Source: Allorhodopirellula solitaria (GTDB taxonomy: Bacteria > Planctomycetota > Planctomycetia > Pirellulales > Pirellulaceae). Taken from it: 64,000 nucleotides of DNA. Of this stretch, positions 55,701 through 64,000 are shown piece by piece. Made by a program: the position numbers and the translations under genes. The notes beneath the pieces were generated by a model that worked only from the letters and a program-made list of their open reading frames with translations, was not told where the DNA came from and searched no databases. The first letter of the stretch is position 1. Each line of letters starts with the position of its first letter. The stretch covers positions 210,542-274,541 of the forward strand of contig NZ_SJPK01000007.1 in NCBI RefSeq assembly GCF_007859855.1. The letters are read 5' to 3'.

Positions 55701-58700
55701 ATCGCTGCGCGTATCAACGAACTCATCATGCTCGGTCCACCCCCAACGATACAGCCACTGATGCGGGTCGGATCGTTCGGTTTCGTCAGCGGCGCGGCTC
55801 AGTCGCCGCAGCGAGACGCCCTGGTAGTGCACCAAGCAGCGACCGTGAATATCCGTCAGAAACACGTCGGCTGTCACTGATTCAGGGCTCTCCGAATCAT
55901 CGCTACTGGTTCGTCGGGCAACAGCGACGACGCCGCCCGAATCCAAACCTTCAGCCAACGCCGCGTAATGGCGGACGCTGCGGATGCTGGTAGGGAGGTA
56001 GGTATAGGGAGAGAAGGAACCATCGAGCTGCGGAGGCACCACGCCTCCGGCGCAGTGCATCGCTCCATCGCCAACGGCGGGCGGAATGGTGTATTGATTC
56101 AATTGTTCGACCACATCCTCGTGGAAACGCATCGGCGCAATCGCTTGGGTTGGCGTCTGCGTCAAACCGTCCATGATTTGATAGGTTGGTCCGTAGTTCA
56201 AGTTTCGCTGCTTCATGATGTCATAGAATTCATCATGATCACGAGTTCGAATCACCTCGCCACGCACTTCCTCGAGGTCGATTTGCGGCGGCGATTGAGC
56301 TTCATCCTTTGACCCACGAACGATCGTGCCCGTCGCGTTGAGCTCCCAATCGGCTGAACCGTTAGCCTCAACGGATTGGCTGTAGATCCGGAACGGGTAC
56401 CGCGAGCCGCTCGGTGCCGACACAACCATCTGCACGAGTTTCGGGACGTCACTGAGAAACAGGGCTTGTTGGAAACTCAGATCCTCGACCCGGTGGGCTC
56501 CCTCTCCTAATAACGCGTTGGCGGCGGCGAACCCCATTTCGGTGAACCCCGACCCGGGCACCAAGGTTGATCCTTGCACAACGTGGTCACGCACCGATTC
56601 AGGGTCACTCGATCGCATCTTGCACTGGAAGATCGTGGACTCAGCAGCTTTGATCGACTTTCCTAAGAGGGGATGGATAATATTGAGACCGAATATGTCG
56701 GCGAGCCGCTCGTTGGTCCCTTCCGATTCGAGCCAATAGTATTGCCGATCGAAGGGATACGACGGTAAATCGATCTGGTTGAAACGCCACGGACGGTCGA
56801 ATTCCTTCCAATCGAACGTTCCTCCCGTAACAAACAAATCGGCCACACCGTCCATCAGAGCCGCGACGTCCGGTTTGCCCTTACGGAGCGACGCGACCGT
56901 CGCCACGGACCATTCCGGTATACAGCGTTTGGCCATTCCCACCAACGCCGGAGTGGGCCCGATTTCAACCAGCGCATCGAGTTGTTCCGCTGCCATCGTG
57001 GCCACGCCTTCAGCAAACTGCACGCTGCTGCGTATGTGATCCCGCCAGTACGACGGCTTGGTGACCTGTTCGTTGACCGATTGCCCCGTCAGGTTGCTGA
57101 TCAAAGAAATCTCGGGAACCGAATACTCGACGTCGGCGGCATACTGCTCGAATTCGTCCAGGATCGGTTCCATCAGATGGGAATGAAACGCGTGCGAGAC
57201 GGTCAAACGCTGACAGCCGACTCCCGCAGCTTCGCATTGCTGTAGAAACTCCTCCAACGCTTCCTCGGTTCCCGAAACAGTCGTGTTTTGAGGTCCGTTG
57301 AGCGCTGCGATTTCCAATCGGCCGCCGAATGATTGCATCAGCTCACGGGCTGCCGCAGCGTCGCCAAAGACAACCGCCATCGCGCCACCGGCCGGCAACC
57401 GGCTCATCAGTTCGCCCCGTTTGGCGATCAATCGCAACCCGTCAGTCAACGAGAATACACCCGCCAGACAAGCGGCGGCATACTCGCCAACGCTATGGCC
57501 CATGACGACAGACGGCGTGATCCCCCAACTTTTCCATAACATCGCGAGCGAGATTTCTAGCGAGAACAAAGCAGGCTGGGTCCACGCCGTATCGTTGATT
57601 TTGTCGGCTGCGTTTTCATCAAAAATGACCGATAGCAGAGACTCGCCTCGCTCAGCTTGAAACACGGCTTCGCACTGATCCATCACATCGCGAAAAACAG
57701 GTTCGCTGTGATAGAGATCGCGGCCCATGCCTGGAAGCTGTGACCCTTGGCCAGTGAACAGGAACCCGAACCTGCCGCGTCCCCGAAACTGAACGTTGCC
57801 GCGGTGAATGCTCGGCGATTTCTTACCGTCGGCAAGTTTATCGAGATCGGCTAACAGTTGTTCTTTACTCTCGACGCGGACGGTTGCGCGTCGGGGGTGA
57901 TGCGTTCGATTGACCGCCGCGGCATGACAGAAGTCACCAATCCGATCGATGTCGAGCGTTTCAATAACATCGCGGTAGGACGCCGCGAGCGAGTTCAAAG
58001 AATCATCCGTATGTGCTGACAAAACCAGCAAGTGGTGATTCCGCTTGGCTTCGTCCGACGGTACGTCCACGCTGGGGGCCGGGATCGATTCAATCACTGC
58101 ATGCGCGTTAGTGCCACCGAACCCAAAGCTACTGACACCGGCCAAATGCCTTGACCCTGGTTCGCCCAAAGATGTCGTTTCTGTGGGAATGCGGATGCGC
58201 GTTCCCTCGGTCCGAATCCGGGGATTGATTTTATCCAGCCCCGGTTGGAGAGGTACCGTGCGGCTTTGCAGCACCATCACGGCTTTGATCAACCCGGCAA
58301 TTCCTGCCGCGATTTCGAGGTGACCGATGTTCGCTTTGACGCTGGTGAGATAGACCGGTCGGTCATCGGGATTCTGCTGACGATAGACTTCACCGAGGGC
58401 TTCGATTTCGATCGGATCGCCCAGCGGGGTGCCGGTGCCGTGCGCCTCGATGTAATCGATATCGCTCGGCGATACACCTCCGCCAGCGAGCGCCTCACGA
58501 ATGACGCGAACCTGCGCCGATCCATTGGGAGCCGTGATTCCGGACGTGCGTCCCCCGTGGTTAACGGCGGTGTGACGCAGCACCGCCAGCACGCGATCGC
58601 CTGCATCGACCGCATCGGACAAGCGTTTCAGCACGACCACGCCACTCCCTTCGCCCCGGACATACCCATCGGCATCCTCATGGAACGGGCGACATTGGCC

Positions 58701-59459
58701 AGTTGGCGAAACCATTCGCGCCCGCGATAGCGAGATCATCGAATCGGGCGTGATGCAGATGTTCGCAGCACCCGCCAATGCGGCATCGCATTCCCTTGAT
58801 CGCAAGCTTTGGACGGCTTGGTGCAACGCCACCAAGCCGGACGAGCAGGCGGTATCCACGCTCGCACTGGGGCCGCTGAAGTTGAATACGTAGGACAAAC
58901 GGTTGGCGCAAATACTTAGCGAATTGCCGGTGCCCGTGTGCGCATCAATCATCTCTAAGAAATCATCAAACTGTCCCGCCAGCTTCATATAGTCGGCTTG
59001 GGAAACCCCTATAAAAACGCCGGTAGGAGACTTCGACAGTTCAGCCGGAGGGATGCCCGCGTGTTCCATCGCCTGCCAAGCGACTTCGAGTAACATCCGC
59101 TGTTGCGGATCCATCCGGGCCGCTTCACGAGGTGCGATGCCAAAAAACTTAGGATCGAAATAACCCAGGTCGTCGCGCATACACGCCCATTTCGAGATCA
59201 TCTTCCCCGGGGTGTCGTAGTCCTTGTCGTAGAGGTGATCAATGGGAAAACGATCGTTGGGAATCAGCTTGGTGGCATTGCCGCCCTGACATACCAGGTC
59301 CCAGTATTGCTGCAGGTTGTCCGCTCCAGGAAATCGGCAGGCCATGCCGACGATGGCAATCGGTTCCTGGACCCCCGTGGAACTCTGGGACAAACGCTTT
59401 TTAAGGAGTTCCCGTTGAGCCGGGGACAGCTTTTCGAGTCGGTTGGTTATACTATTCAT
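52764..59459 (-). CDS. Highly reducing type I polyketide synthase (KS-AT-DH-ER-KR-ACP)
   Basis: A single-module PKS of about 2231 residues from the ATG ending at 59459 (the frame runs 38 codons further, but MNSITNRLEKLSPAQRELLK is the usual module start). Domains in order: KS (PIAIVGMACRFPG, DTACSSG Cys near residue 205, EAHGTGT, KANIGH); AT (GHSVGEY near 650, HAFH implying malonyl-CoA); DH (DHVVQGSTLVPG near 960); a structural KR-like segment about 1250-1480; ER (GAGGVGLAAIQIAK near 1640); KR (VTGGLGALG near 1846, YGAAN near 1985); ACP (GLDSLM near 2150). No methyltransferase or thioesterase domain is present. All reductive domains look intact, so it should build a saturated chain, probably iteratively. 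It lies next to a FAAL-ACP and a type II thioesterase. Confidence 0.93.
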   Translation of the reverse strand: MNSITNRLEKLSPAQRELLKKRLSQSSTGVQEPIAIVGMACRFPGADNLQQYWDLVCQGGNATKLIPNDRFPIDHLYDKDYDTPGKMISKWACMRDDLGYFDPKFFGIAPREAARMDPQQRMLLEVAWQAMEHAGIPPAELSKSPTGVFIGVSQADYMKLAGQFDDFLEMIDAHTGTGNSLSICANRLSYVFNFSGPSASVDTACSSGLVALHQAVQSLRSRECDAALAGAANICITPDSMISLSRARMVSPTGQCRPFHEDADGYVRGEGSGVVVLKRLSDAVDAGDRVLAVLRHTAVNHGGRTSGITAPNGSAQVRVIREALAGGGVSPSDIDYIEAHGTGTPLGDPIEIEALGEVYRQQNPDDRPVYLTSVKANIGHLEIAAGIAGLIKAVMVLQSRTVPLQPGLDKINPRIRTEGTRIRIPTETTSLGEPGSRHLAGVSSFGFGGTNAHAVIESIPAPSVDVPSDEAKRNHHLLVLSAHTDDSLNSLAASYRDVIETLDIDRIGDFCHAAAVNRTHHPRRATVRVESKEQLLADLDKLADGKKSPSIHRGNVQFRGRGRFGFLFTGQGSQLPGMGRDLYHSEPVFRDVMDQCEAVFQAERGESLLSVIFDENAADKINDTAWTQPALFSLEISLAMLWKSWGITPSVVMGHSVGEYAAACLAGVFSLTDGLRLIAKRGELMSRLPAGGAMAVVFGDAAAARELMQSFGGRLEIAALNGPQNTTVSGTEEALEEFLQQCEAAGVGCQRLTVSHAFHSHLMEPILDEFEQYAADVEYSVPEISLISNLTGQSVNEQVTKPSYWRDHIRSSVQFAEGVATMAAEQLDALVEIGPTPALVGMAKRCIPEWSVATVASLRKGKPDVAALMDGVADLFVTGGTFDWKEFDRPWRFNQIDLPSYPFDRQYYWLESEGTNERLADIFGLNIIHPLLGKSIKAAESTIFQCKMRSSDPESVRDHVVQGSTLVPGSGFTEMGFAAANALLGEGAHRVEDLSFQQALFLSDVPKLVQMVVSAPSGSRYPFRIYSQSVEANGSADWELNATGTIVRGSKDEAQSPPQIDLEEVRGEVIRTRDHDEFYDIMKQRNLNYGPTYQIMDGLTQTPTQAIAPMRFHEDVVEQLNQYTIPPAVGDGAMHCAGGVVPPQLDGSFSPYTYLPTSIRSVRHYAALAEGLDSGGVVAVARRTSSDDSESPESVTADVFLTDIHGRCLVHYQGVSLRRLSRAADETERSDPHQWLYRWGWTEHDEFVDTRSDPPELAKEETILILADQRQIGERLAQSVAPWCGRTIVVTTADQYHGSASASNDSNGEDCIERYQVNAGVEEHFERLIEELELKPKRRLRVVHAWSIDVENPVGDGNKQLARSRELSASSCLSLYRYLSKASLGINPSVLIVTLGGQIIDDEHPVNFLQQEMIGIGRAATLEYGGFSTRLIDLDPKSSPADAAQQLLRELFLDSEETQVAWRDHKRLCGRIERFDRSATADDSSSIPTGTPFHLTIGGDNTIEGLRYKPFRRTKPVGDQVEIQVAATGLNFSDILKSLGLYPGITDDVVPIGIECSGVVCAIGDDVHDLSVGDEVMGIVPYGFGSHCLTSRHAVVRKPDSLDFEEAAVIPIAFMTAHHCLIDVARLQKGERVLIHAGAGGVGLAAIQIAKSIGAEVFATAGSDSKREYIEAIGADHVMNSRTIEFADEIMEITQGEGVDVVLNSLPGDAIDHSLAVLAEYGRFVEIGKVDIYQNKMIGLLPFQRNLSYTAVDLDRMFRQRPEQSQELLASVMRKLDSGTYQPPNLTVFDAEQVVDAFRYMSRRQNIGKIVVSMPPVDVLDATAEEGGIEAVVRSDGAYLVTGGLGALGRKVAVWLAGLGAGCVVLTSRREPSEDVIDEMAVWSSQFPETKFVPLSTDVSDADSLADMMRRIESDLPPLRGVIHAAGVVENQFMIEMDMPTYDRNTLAKIRGGWNLHQATLDLPLDFFVLFSSVSTIVGTIQQSAYGAANAFLDGLAHHRRSVGLPVTAVNWGPWADIGMAAESGSDLASRGMLSLPAEPSLDLMGELVADGCRQATVMIADWPKLIRAYEALRRSGIAPPMFDQFKSAKDVDENARAEAKLFHAKLMALAVTQREEELRSYLTNQIAQIMGLEPSDLDVNQSLNTMGLDSLMAIELANQLQLTLQVALPMSIFIENPTVATLARQSAIAMEGEPVDQSPSTSPGDGSSVEASEPDSQPADEELTESHKAS

Positions 59460-59629
59460 GGTGCCAACGGCGACGCAATCAAAGGTATGAAGTGATGAAG
59501 GCAACCATCCTGGTTCGCCGAAACTGAACGAAATCGAAACTGGGCGGCTAGACACGATCGAAAGACCGCGCAAGATGAGACGTCCGACAACCTGCCCTCT
59601 CTACCTATTTTATCGAGACAGTATACTTC

Positions 59630-60400
59630 ATGGTTGATGCAATGAAACCGCCCGGCAAAGCCTCCCCATGGTTCACCCAGCTCACCGAATCGGGACAGCA
59701 ACACGTAGTCATTTGTCTACCTTATGCTGGGATGGGGAGCGCGGTTTTTGGAGGTTGGAGTGCACTCCACTTTGATGCCGCGGATCTGTTCGCCGCCCAG
59801 TTGCCGGGGCGTGACGGGCGTCTTAAAGAGGCTCCGATCGACAATATCGAGGAATTGGTTGACCAACTCGCCGACGCCGTGATCGAGGGCCCCTTTGCCG
59901 ATCGACCTTTGACGCTGTTGGGGTGCAGCTTTGGTGGCCTCATCGCGTTCGAACTGGCTCGACGATTACGAGCCCAGGGCCGCGACATCGAACAATTGAT
60001 TGTGGCCGCGTGTCGTCCGCCAAACGCGCTCGGCGTGACGGAGCCGGTCGCGTCGTTGCCTGATGAGGAGATGGTCAATAAGCTTCGTTATTGGTACGGA
60101 GCCATCCCCAAGGAGATTGCAGAAAATCCAGCAATGCTAGAGCTGGTCTTGCCAGCGATTCGGGCGGATATGCGGGTCTATGAAACCCATGTCTATCGAG
60201 AGGAGCAACCACTGCAGTGTCCGATCACGGCCATCGGTGGAGCAGACGATCGAATCGTGAAATTGAACGAGTTGAATGGTTGGCGGAAAGAGACAACGGG
60301 GAAGTTCACATGCCGACAATTTGCCGGTGATCACTTCTTTATGAAGAGCCATCCTGCCCCCGTGCTGAGGTTGATGCAGCAAAGGCTACGCTCTCATTAA
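59630..60400 (+). CDS. Type II thioesterase (alpha/beta hydrolase)
   Basis: A 256-residue thioesterase of the type II class that edits or releases chains from PKS/NRPS carrier proteins. The opening VVICLPYAGMGSAVFGGWSA, the nucleophile elbow GCSFGGLIAFELAR (Ser near residue 100) and the late GDHFFMKSH with the catalytic His fit the family; a mid Asp (GGADDRIVK) completes the triad. It sits on the plus strand between two minus-strand genes, with its start 170 bp from the PKS start and its stop overlapping the FAAL gene by 4 bp. Start at 59630 or ATG 59642. Since the PKS lacks a TE domain, this enzyme may carry out release. Confidence 0.9.
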   Translation: MVDAMKPPGKASPWFTQLTESGQQHVVICLPYAGMGSAVFGGWSALHFDAADLFAAQLPGRDGRLKEAPIDNIEELVDQLADAVIEGPFADRPLTLLGCSFGGLIAFELARRLRAQGRDIEQLIVAACRPPNALGVTEPVASLPDEEMVNKLRYWYGAIPKEIAENPAMLELVLPAIRADMRVYETHVYREEQPLQCPITAIGGADDRIVKLNELNGWRKETTGKFTCRQFAGDHFFMKSHPAPVLRLMQQRLRSH

Positions 60401-62598
60401 TCCTTGCCAATTTCGTCCAGTACTTCCATTTCATTCATGGATTCGATTTCGGCCAACAGCGTCTCGATGCTCTGCTCCGCCACCACATCGGTATGCTGTT
60501 GGTTACCGAGCAATTGATCAGCAAGGTACTCCGCCAATTTTTCGGCATTGGGGTGAGACCATGCAATGACGGGGGACAGGCGTACGTCGAGCCAGTGTTC
60601 CATTTGTCCGCTCATCTCGACGGCCATCAGCGAATCGATTCCACATTCAGCAAACGGGCGTTGAGCATCGACCGAGTTTCTTTCGCAACCCAACTGGCCA
60701 ACGAGCCAGTTCAACAACACTCGTTCGATCCGATCGCGCACGATCTGCTGGCCGTGCGGGCTCGACACATCAACTGAGCGAAGCAGTTCCTCTTTGTCGG
60801 GAAACAGAGCTGGATCGAGATGTATCGTTGGCTGCCAGCGATCGATGACTTTGAAGGTATCGTCCAAGAACTGTTGACGGCACTGGCCGCGTTGGACTTT
60901 ACCGCTACTGGTTCGAGGCATCGACGCGAACCGAATCAGCAGGATTGCCGAGGCGATCAGATCATGCTCGCTCGCGATCGCCATCCGGATCGCATCGAGC
61001 AGTTCGCCCGATTGCTCCGCCGTAAATCCTCTCGGGACTTCTTGCACGATCGCCAACGACTCACCGGTCTCGTCGGATACCGAAAACACAGCGCCGAGGC
61101 AGTCTGCTCGTCCACCTATGCTGGCCTGGACCGTTCGCTCCAAATCCTCGGGATAGTGATTTTGGCCGCGAATGATAATCAGGTCTTTCAAGCGTCCGGT
61201 CACGTACAGCTGTCCGTCGCTTAAGTAGCCCAAATCGCCGGTACGGAGATATCTCCGTTCATCGCCAGAGAGTCTACTGCCAAAAACGCTTTGGCTCGTT
61301 TCGGGCTTGTCCCAATAGCCAGCCGCCACGCTATCGGAGTGCACCCAAATTTCACCAATGTGATTCTCGCCCAGCGGAAGGCTGGAGAGTGGATCGACAA
61401 CACGAACCAATGTCGCGTTTCCCGAAACGCCCGAGGAGACTAACTCAACCGCATCACTGGCATCTTCCGGCGGTCTCGCGATCGAGTCCCGCATTCCTTG
61501 GCGACTGATTCGCTGACAATGATAGCCCGGCGCATCGAACGTGCCATCGCGAACGGCGCGTCCGCCTTCGCTACCGGGAAGGCGATCAGCCCCCGTGACC
61601 ATCAGCGTGCATTCGGCCAACCCGTAGCAGGGGTAGAATGCGTTATCGGAAAATCCAACGCTGGCAAAACGCTCTGAGAATGCCCTCAACACGCTCGGAT
61701 CAATCGGCTCAGCACCGCACGCCGCCACCCTCAGACCGCTCAAATCCATTCCCGACATTTCTTCATCAGTGATCTTAGCGACCGCATACCGATATCCGAA
61801 ACAAGGAGCAACCGTGATTGCGGCCTGATAGTCACTCACCGCTGACAACCAACGCGACGGTCGCTGCATGAACGAAGTCGGCGACATGAAGACAGCGTGG
61901 CCGTCGTGGACCAAAGTCGACAAAAGGATCCCGACCAACCCCATATCGTGATAGGCGGGCAGCCAACTGCACACGACCCTACGGTCCCTGGCCAGTTGAT
62001 CCAACCCAAACCCGCGTTGAATGACTTCCAGGTTGGCCATCAGATTCGAGAGCGTGACGCACACACCCTTTGGGATTCCAGTCGACCCGGATGTGTATTG
62101 CAGAAACAAGGTGTCCGGATCCGGACGTTGGGATCGATCGCCGGTGGACCGAGAGGGCGTCGCGCCCGCATCGAGTTCGGCGAGAACCGACGGCGATAGC
62201 CAGCGCACCGACGAAACGCTGTCCGCATCCACTCGCTCGAGCGTCTCTCGATTCGTCAAACCTAAGATCGCGGAACTGTCCGTGGCTATCGAATGATAGC
62301 GTGACAGAGGCCGCCGTGGTTTGGGATAGGGCACCGGCACGGGAATCAACCCCGCCCAGACAGCTCCCAAAAAAGAAACAACGAAATCAATCCCAGCGGG
62401 AAATGCAAGCAAAACTCGGTCCCCCGGATGCGTGCCTCCCACTAACCGCCTTCCTAACGCTTCGGAGCGATCAATGATCTCTCGACCAGTAATCACTTCT
62501 TCCGCTCCACTTTCATGAAGGAAGGTCAGGCGTGGACGATCCAGGTCAGAGCGGCATGGCCCCACGAGGGTTTCGAATGCGATTCCGGTTTCAGTCAT
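60397..62598 (-). CDS. Fatty acyl-AMP ligase fused to acyl carrier protein (FAAL-ACP)
   Basis: A 733-residue two-domain protein. The first 570 residues are an adenylate-forming FAAL: LQYTSGSTGIPKGVCVTLSN is the AMP-binding P-loop, SWLPAYHDMGLVG and FYPCYGLAECTLMVTG the family-specific segments, and RTGDLGYLSDGQLYVTGRLK the hinge. The C-terminal domain is an ACP with the phosphopantetheine site CGIDSLMAVE near residue 656. FAALs activate fatty acids as acyl-AMP without CoA and pass them to a carrier protein; here the carrier is in cis, so it would hand a starter chain to the nearby PKS KS domain. An acidic tail of about 40 residues follows. Confidence 0.93.
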   Translation of the reverse strand: MTETGIAFETLVGPCRSDLDRPRLTFLHESGAEEVITGREIIDRSEALGRRLVGGTHPGDRVLLAFPAGIDFVVSFLGAVWAGLIPVPVPYPKPRRPLSRYHSIATDSSAILGLTNRETLERVDADSVSSVRWLSPSVLAELDAGATPSRSTGDRSQRPDPDTLFLQYTSGSTGIPKGVCVTLSNLMANLEVIQRGFGLDQLARDRRVVCSWLPAYHDMGLVGILLSTLVHDGHAVFMSPTSFMQRPSRWLSAVSDYQAAITVAPCFGYRYAVAKITDEEMSGMDLSGLRVAACGAEPIDPSVLRAFSERFASVGFSDNAFYPCYGLAECTLMVTGADRLPGSEGGRAVRDGTFDAPGYHCQRISRQGMRDSIARPPEDASDAVELVSSGVSGNATLVRVVDPLSSLPLGENHIGEIWVHSDSVAAGYWDKPETSQSVFGSRLSGDERRYLRTGDLGYLSDGQLYVTGRLKDLIIIRGQNHYPEDLERTVQASIGGRADCLGAVFSVSDETGESLAIVQEVPRGFTAEQSGELLDAIRMAIASEHDLIASAILLIRFASMPRTSSGKVQRGQCRQQFLDDTFKVIDRWQPTIHLDPALFPDKEELLRSVDVSSPHGQQIVRDRIERVLLNWLVGQLGCERNSVDAQRPFAECGIDSLMAVEMSGQMEHWLDVRLSPVIAWSHPNAEKLAEYLADQLLGNQQHTDVVAEQSIETLLAEIESMNEMEVLDEIGKD

Positions 62599-63189
62599 AT
62601 GCAGTGCAGATTGGTGTCAGGCGGGATGAAAAATTGCGACACCTCGTGAGAGGGGATGACTTCTCGCCCGCAAGGCCTCCCAATTTACTCAATCACACTA
62701 TCGTAGCTACCCCAGCCAACCAAACCCTCTGGCAATTTACGCAAAACAACAGAATGGGCACTACCGGAATGAAAAGCCTCCGTGTCCCGCCCCAATGGGT
62801 GCTCCTGTTCGCTGACCACTTCCGGCAAGCAGCTGTCATGTCGATTGCAAACCGCGAGGTGCGCTGCCCGCTGCTCCCACCCCCCAAACTTTTCTTGACC
62901 CTGGCACGGCAACGTGCTAGGGTTGAATTGGTCGCGTCATTTCTCCCCCGCGGAGTTTGATGTGTCCATGTCTTACCGACCCACCCCAGCCCCGATGGGC
63001 TGGCCCCGCCGTGGTCGGTTTGTTCTTGGTCGGATCCTTACCGGGTCGACCGAGGATGCATGCCTGCGTCAAGTCATCGATTCCCCATCGAGGCAGACTT
63101 CGTGCGACTCACCATGCGCAAAAATCACGATTGGATCGGCAACGCTGCCCCGTTGCTGAACAGACATTCACAGTCGAAGAGTGCCAAGC
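62599..63189. other. Intergenic gap upstream of the carboxypeptidase gene
   Basis: About 590 bp without a gene I can support. Short open frames on both strands lack domains. At 62895 a TTGACC is followed after 17 bp by TAGGGT, a weak candidate promoter for the rightward gene. The spacer includes GCACGGCAACGTGC, a short inverted repeat. Confidence 0.4.
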
Positions 63190-64000
63190 ATGAGATATCG
63201 CTGCCGAAACACGCATTTCGCCTCTCCATTCGCGACGAGTCTAGCGCTCTTGCTAGTCATTGGCCTGGCGGCGACCGCCAGTGCAGAACCCTCTCTCCAA
63301 CCGGCACATTCTGAATTTGAAAGTCGCGGTGGCGGGGTTTCGATCACCAGCGATTTTCCGGGTGGACGGATGAATCAGTGCGTCCAAATGAGTCCGGACA
63401 CCTTTACCGTCACCATTGCCCCAGAATCGACACCAATCAACAATAGCGCTTGGTATGCCTTCCAAGTGCAGTCTCAAAAGCCGCAAACTATCCGCCTGCT
63501 CTTGCACTATGTCAACGGATCGCATCGCTACGAACCCAAAATCAGTCGCGACGGTGTGAACTGGCAATCGGCCGCTGACTTGATCACCCATACCGATGAT
63601 CCTGGTCAGGACGTCGAGTTGAGGATCCCCGTTGATTCCAAACCGCTGTGGATTGCCGGGCAAGAACTACTCGGTACTGATGAAGTCTCCAAGTGGTCCC
63701 AACAACTCACCGAACTGCCCTACGTGCAACGCGAAGAAATTGGCAAATCCGTCCAAGGCCGACCCGTTGAACAGTTGACGATCACCGAGAGTGAGCAGCC
63801 CAACTATGTGTTCATTATCGCCAGACAACATCCGCCTGAGGTCACCGGTGCGATCGGCATGCTGCATTTCGTCGATGCCATCGCAGGCTCGTCCGAACTA
63901 GCTCAGCAATTTCGCCAGCGATATGCCACGATGGTCGTGCCGACGGTCAATCCCGACGGCGTGCATCATGGGCACTGGCGGACCAATGCCAACAACGTCG
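63190..64000 (+). CDS. Exported M14 zinc carboxypeptidase, cut by the window end
   Basis: The first 270 codons of a secreted M14 peptidase, open to the window edge. The ATG at 63190 starts MRYRCRNTHFASPFATSLAL followed by a hydrophobic run and a TASAEP cleavage site. Residues about 35-160 form a beta domain of the kind that precedes M14 catalytic domains in AGBL/cytosolic-carboxypeptidase-like enzymes (SAWYAFQVQS). The zinc motif RQHPPEVTG (His and Glu of HxxE) lies near residue 220, and VPTVNPDGVHHGHWRTNANN matches the substrate-binding region. The second zinc His and the catalytic Glu would lie beyond the window. Full length cannot be judged. Confidence 0.88.
   Translation, partial: MRYRCRNTHFASPFATSLALLLVIGLAATASAEPSLQPAHSEFESRGGGVSITSDFPGGRMNQCVQMSPDTFTVTIAPESTPINNSAWYAFQVQSQKPQTIRLLLHYVNGSHRYEPKISRDGVNWQSAADLITHTDDPGQDVELRIPVDSKPLWIAGQELLGTDEVSKWSQQLTELPYVQREEIGKSVQGRPVEQLTITESEQPNYVFIIARQHPPEVTGAIGMLHFVDAIAGSSELAQQFRQRYATMVVPTVNPDGVHHGHWRTNANNV

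Noticed and set aside
62895-62925. Possible sigma-54 promoter (GGCAC...TGC) before the carboxypeptidase gene
   Set aside because: The GG and GC elements are 11 bases apart instead of 10, and the site is better read as a short inverted repeat GCACG/CGTGC within a weak sigma-70-like spacer.

Overview
The window reads as chromosome of a marine-type planctomycete, most likely a Pirellulaceae relative of Rhodopirellula (inference). The basis is moderately high GC, a formylglycine-type sulfatase, a ThuA-like protein, a PEP-CTERM protein, an ECF sigma factor coupled to a Ser/Thr kinase, proteins built from short secretin N-domains, and EF-hand proteins, with long repeat-filled intergenic gaps. I see no rRNA, tRNA, transposase, CRISPR array or phage gene.

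Layout. 12-7309 (+) is a compact seven-gene catabolic operon: M81/MlrC-like metallopeptidase, RidA, sodium:solute symporter, HpcH/HpaI aldolase, SDR dehydrogenase, AstE/aspartoacylase-like hydrolase and threonine-synthase-like PLP enzyme. 7668-8820 holds two gene remnants, a membrane glycosyltransferase tail (-) and a sulfotransferase tail (+), joined head to head at about 8240, which looks like a deletion scar. 8859-13533 is an exopolysaccharide export and lipid-carrier sugar transferase locus, with a possible leader ORF before the transferase. 13530-21716 carries oligoendopeptidase F, a sulfatase, an EF-hand/P-domain protein and a secretin-N-domain protein. 21717-23395 is a 1.7-kb gap filled with structured repeats.

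23396-31230 carries a PEP-CTERM protein, a small exported protein, a ThuA-like protein, a SNF2-family helicase with a contiguous unknown partner, a LOG-family protein and YgfZ. 31230-34794 is an ECF sigma/Ser-Thr kinase pair. 34799-42922 holds an OmpA-type lipoprotein, an acyltransferase with a palindromic N-terminal repeat, a small unknown protein, an exported cyclophilin, a surface protein with cadherin-like repeats, and a glycosyltransferase-TPR protein. 43293-48880 has aspS, then a gap with a clean 296-bp MITE inserted into an older repeat, then a Tat-exported aspartate 4-decarboxylase and a secreted asparaginase.

49187-62598 looks like a lipid/polyketide locus: MMPL/RND transporter, LCMT-type methyltransferase, a reducing type I PKS (KS-AT-DH-ER-KR-ACP), a type II thioesterase and a fatty acyl-AMP ligase fused to an ACP. 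The window ends inside an exported M14 carboxypeptidase.

How genes work together. The first operon would import a small amide-containing compound, hydrolyse it, deaminate it through an enamine, oxidise and cleave it; the substrate is unknown. The asparaginase and decarboxylase would convert asparagine to alanine and CO2 outside the cytoplasm. In the PKS locus the FAAL-ACP would load a fatty acid for reductive extension, and the transporter may export the product, by analogy with mycobacterial FAAL-PKS-MmpL systems. All assignments come from reading motifs by eye; no database search was run.
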